In this document: one piece after another, positions 7,106 to 7,212 of the stretch | Numbering within the stretch: position 1 is the first letter of the stretch | Layout: each line of letters begins with the position of its first letter | Source: a candidate division WWE3 bacterium | GTDB lineage: Bacteria; Patescibacteriota; 4484-211; JAGQKX01 | NCBI GenBank assembly: GCA_020429905.1 | Contig: JAGQKX010000036.1 | Span: forward strand, 1 to 7,212 | Direction: 5' to 3' | Length of the DNA: 7,212 nucleotides | Notes under the pieces: generated by a model | The model's input: only the letters and a program-made list of their open reading frames with translations | Database searches by the model: none | Told to the model about the DNA's origin: nothing | Program-made: the position numbers and the translations under genes

Positions 7106-7212
7106 ACCAGAAGACAAAAAACGCCGATTTAGTATCAGAAAATTTCTTTCGGGGATAAAAGGTATTCCTACAGGAGTTTGGCATTATGTCACGTTCTTTT
7201 ACCTGTTATTCG
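7086..7212 (+). CDS. Membrane protein N-terminus, candidate ABC permease (3' end outside window)
   Basis: The GTG at 7086 opens a frame of 42 codons that runs off the right edge, overlapping the ATPase gene by 20 nt in another frame. The translation begins MAKKQSKPEDKKRRF, a strongly basic cytoplasmic leader. It continues through an amphipathic stretch (FLSGIKGIPTG) into an aromatic and hydrophobic run (VWHYVTFFYLLF) that looks like the start of a membrane helix. Overlap with a LolD/MacB/FtsE-type ATPase gene makes a MacB/FtsX-type permease the most likely product, but no permease domain is visible yet. Another membrane protein is possible. The frame is closed upstream by a TAA at 7026-7028, so the start lies between there and 7086; GTG 7086 is preferred and TTG 7062 is the alternative. 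Confidence 0.7.
   Translation, partial: MAKKQSKPEDKKRRFSIRKFLSGIKGIPTGVWHYVTFFYLLF

Noticed and set aside
6589..7184. Minus-strand open frames of 79-85 codons opposite the ATPase gene
   Set aside because: The + strand carries all ABC motifs; the antisense translations are low-complexity and have no supporting start signals.

Overview
The window holds the end of one very large surface-protein gene, a complete 1413-residue paralogue of it, an ABC-transporter ATPase gene and the first 42 codons of a further gene. All are on the + strand. AT-rich codon use, large Fn3/LamG surface proteins with an N-terminal membrane segment, short intergenic gaps and nearly absent Shine-Dalgarno sequences before two of the genes suggest an uncultivated bacterium, most likely of the Patescibacteria (CPR) type. 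This placement is an inference, because no phylogenetic marker is present. TGA ends the first gene, and no in-frame TGA occurs inside the coding regions. This argues against the TGA-as-glycine code of Gracilibacteria and SR1.

Layout: 1-1967 is the C-terminal 654 residues of a fibronectin-type-III-like (Fn3) repeat protein that continues beyond the left edge. After 35 nt, 2003-6244 encodes a complete paralogue with a membrane segment, a DUF2341 domain, a LamG/concanavalin-like domain and a long series of Fn3-like beta-sandwich domains. It ends in a short hydrophobic/aromatic tail shared with the first protein. After 51 nt, 6296-7105 encodes a LolD/MacB/FtsE-type ATPase with every nucleotide-binding motif intact. 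A gene starting at 7086 overlaps its end by 20 nt. It begins with a basic leader running into a hydrophobic segment, as expected for a membrane partner such as the permease.

The two giant proteins are tandem duplicates. Their shared 650 residues look roughly two-thirds identical by eye, while the DNA has diverged strongly at third codon positions, so the duplication is old and both copies appear to be under selection. They are probably exported, disulfide-stabilised adhesins or surface-layer-like fibres. The ATPase and the following membrane protein may form a MacB/FtsEX-type complex. Whether that complex serves the surface proteins is suggested only by proximity.

There is no tRNA, rRNA, CRISPR array, insertion sequence or clear rho-independent terminator. 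The only non-coding stretches are 1968-2002 and 6245-6295, and both hold promoter-like elements.
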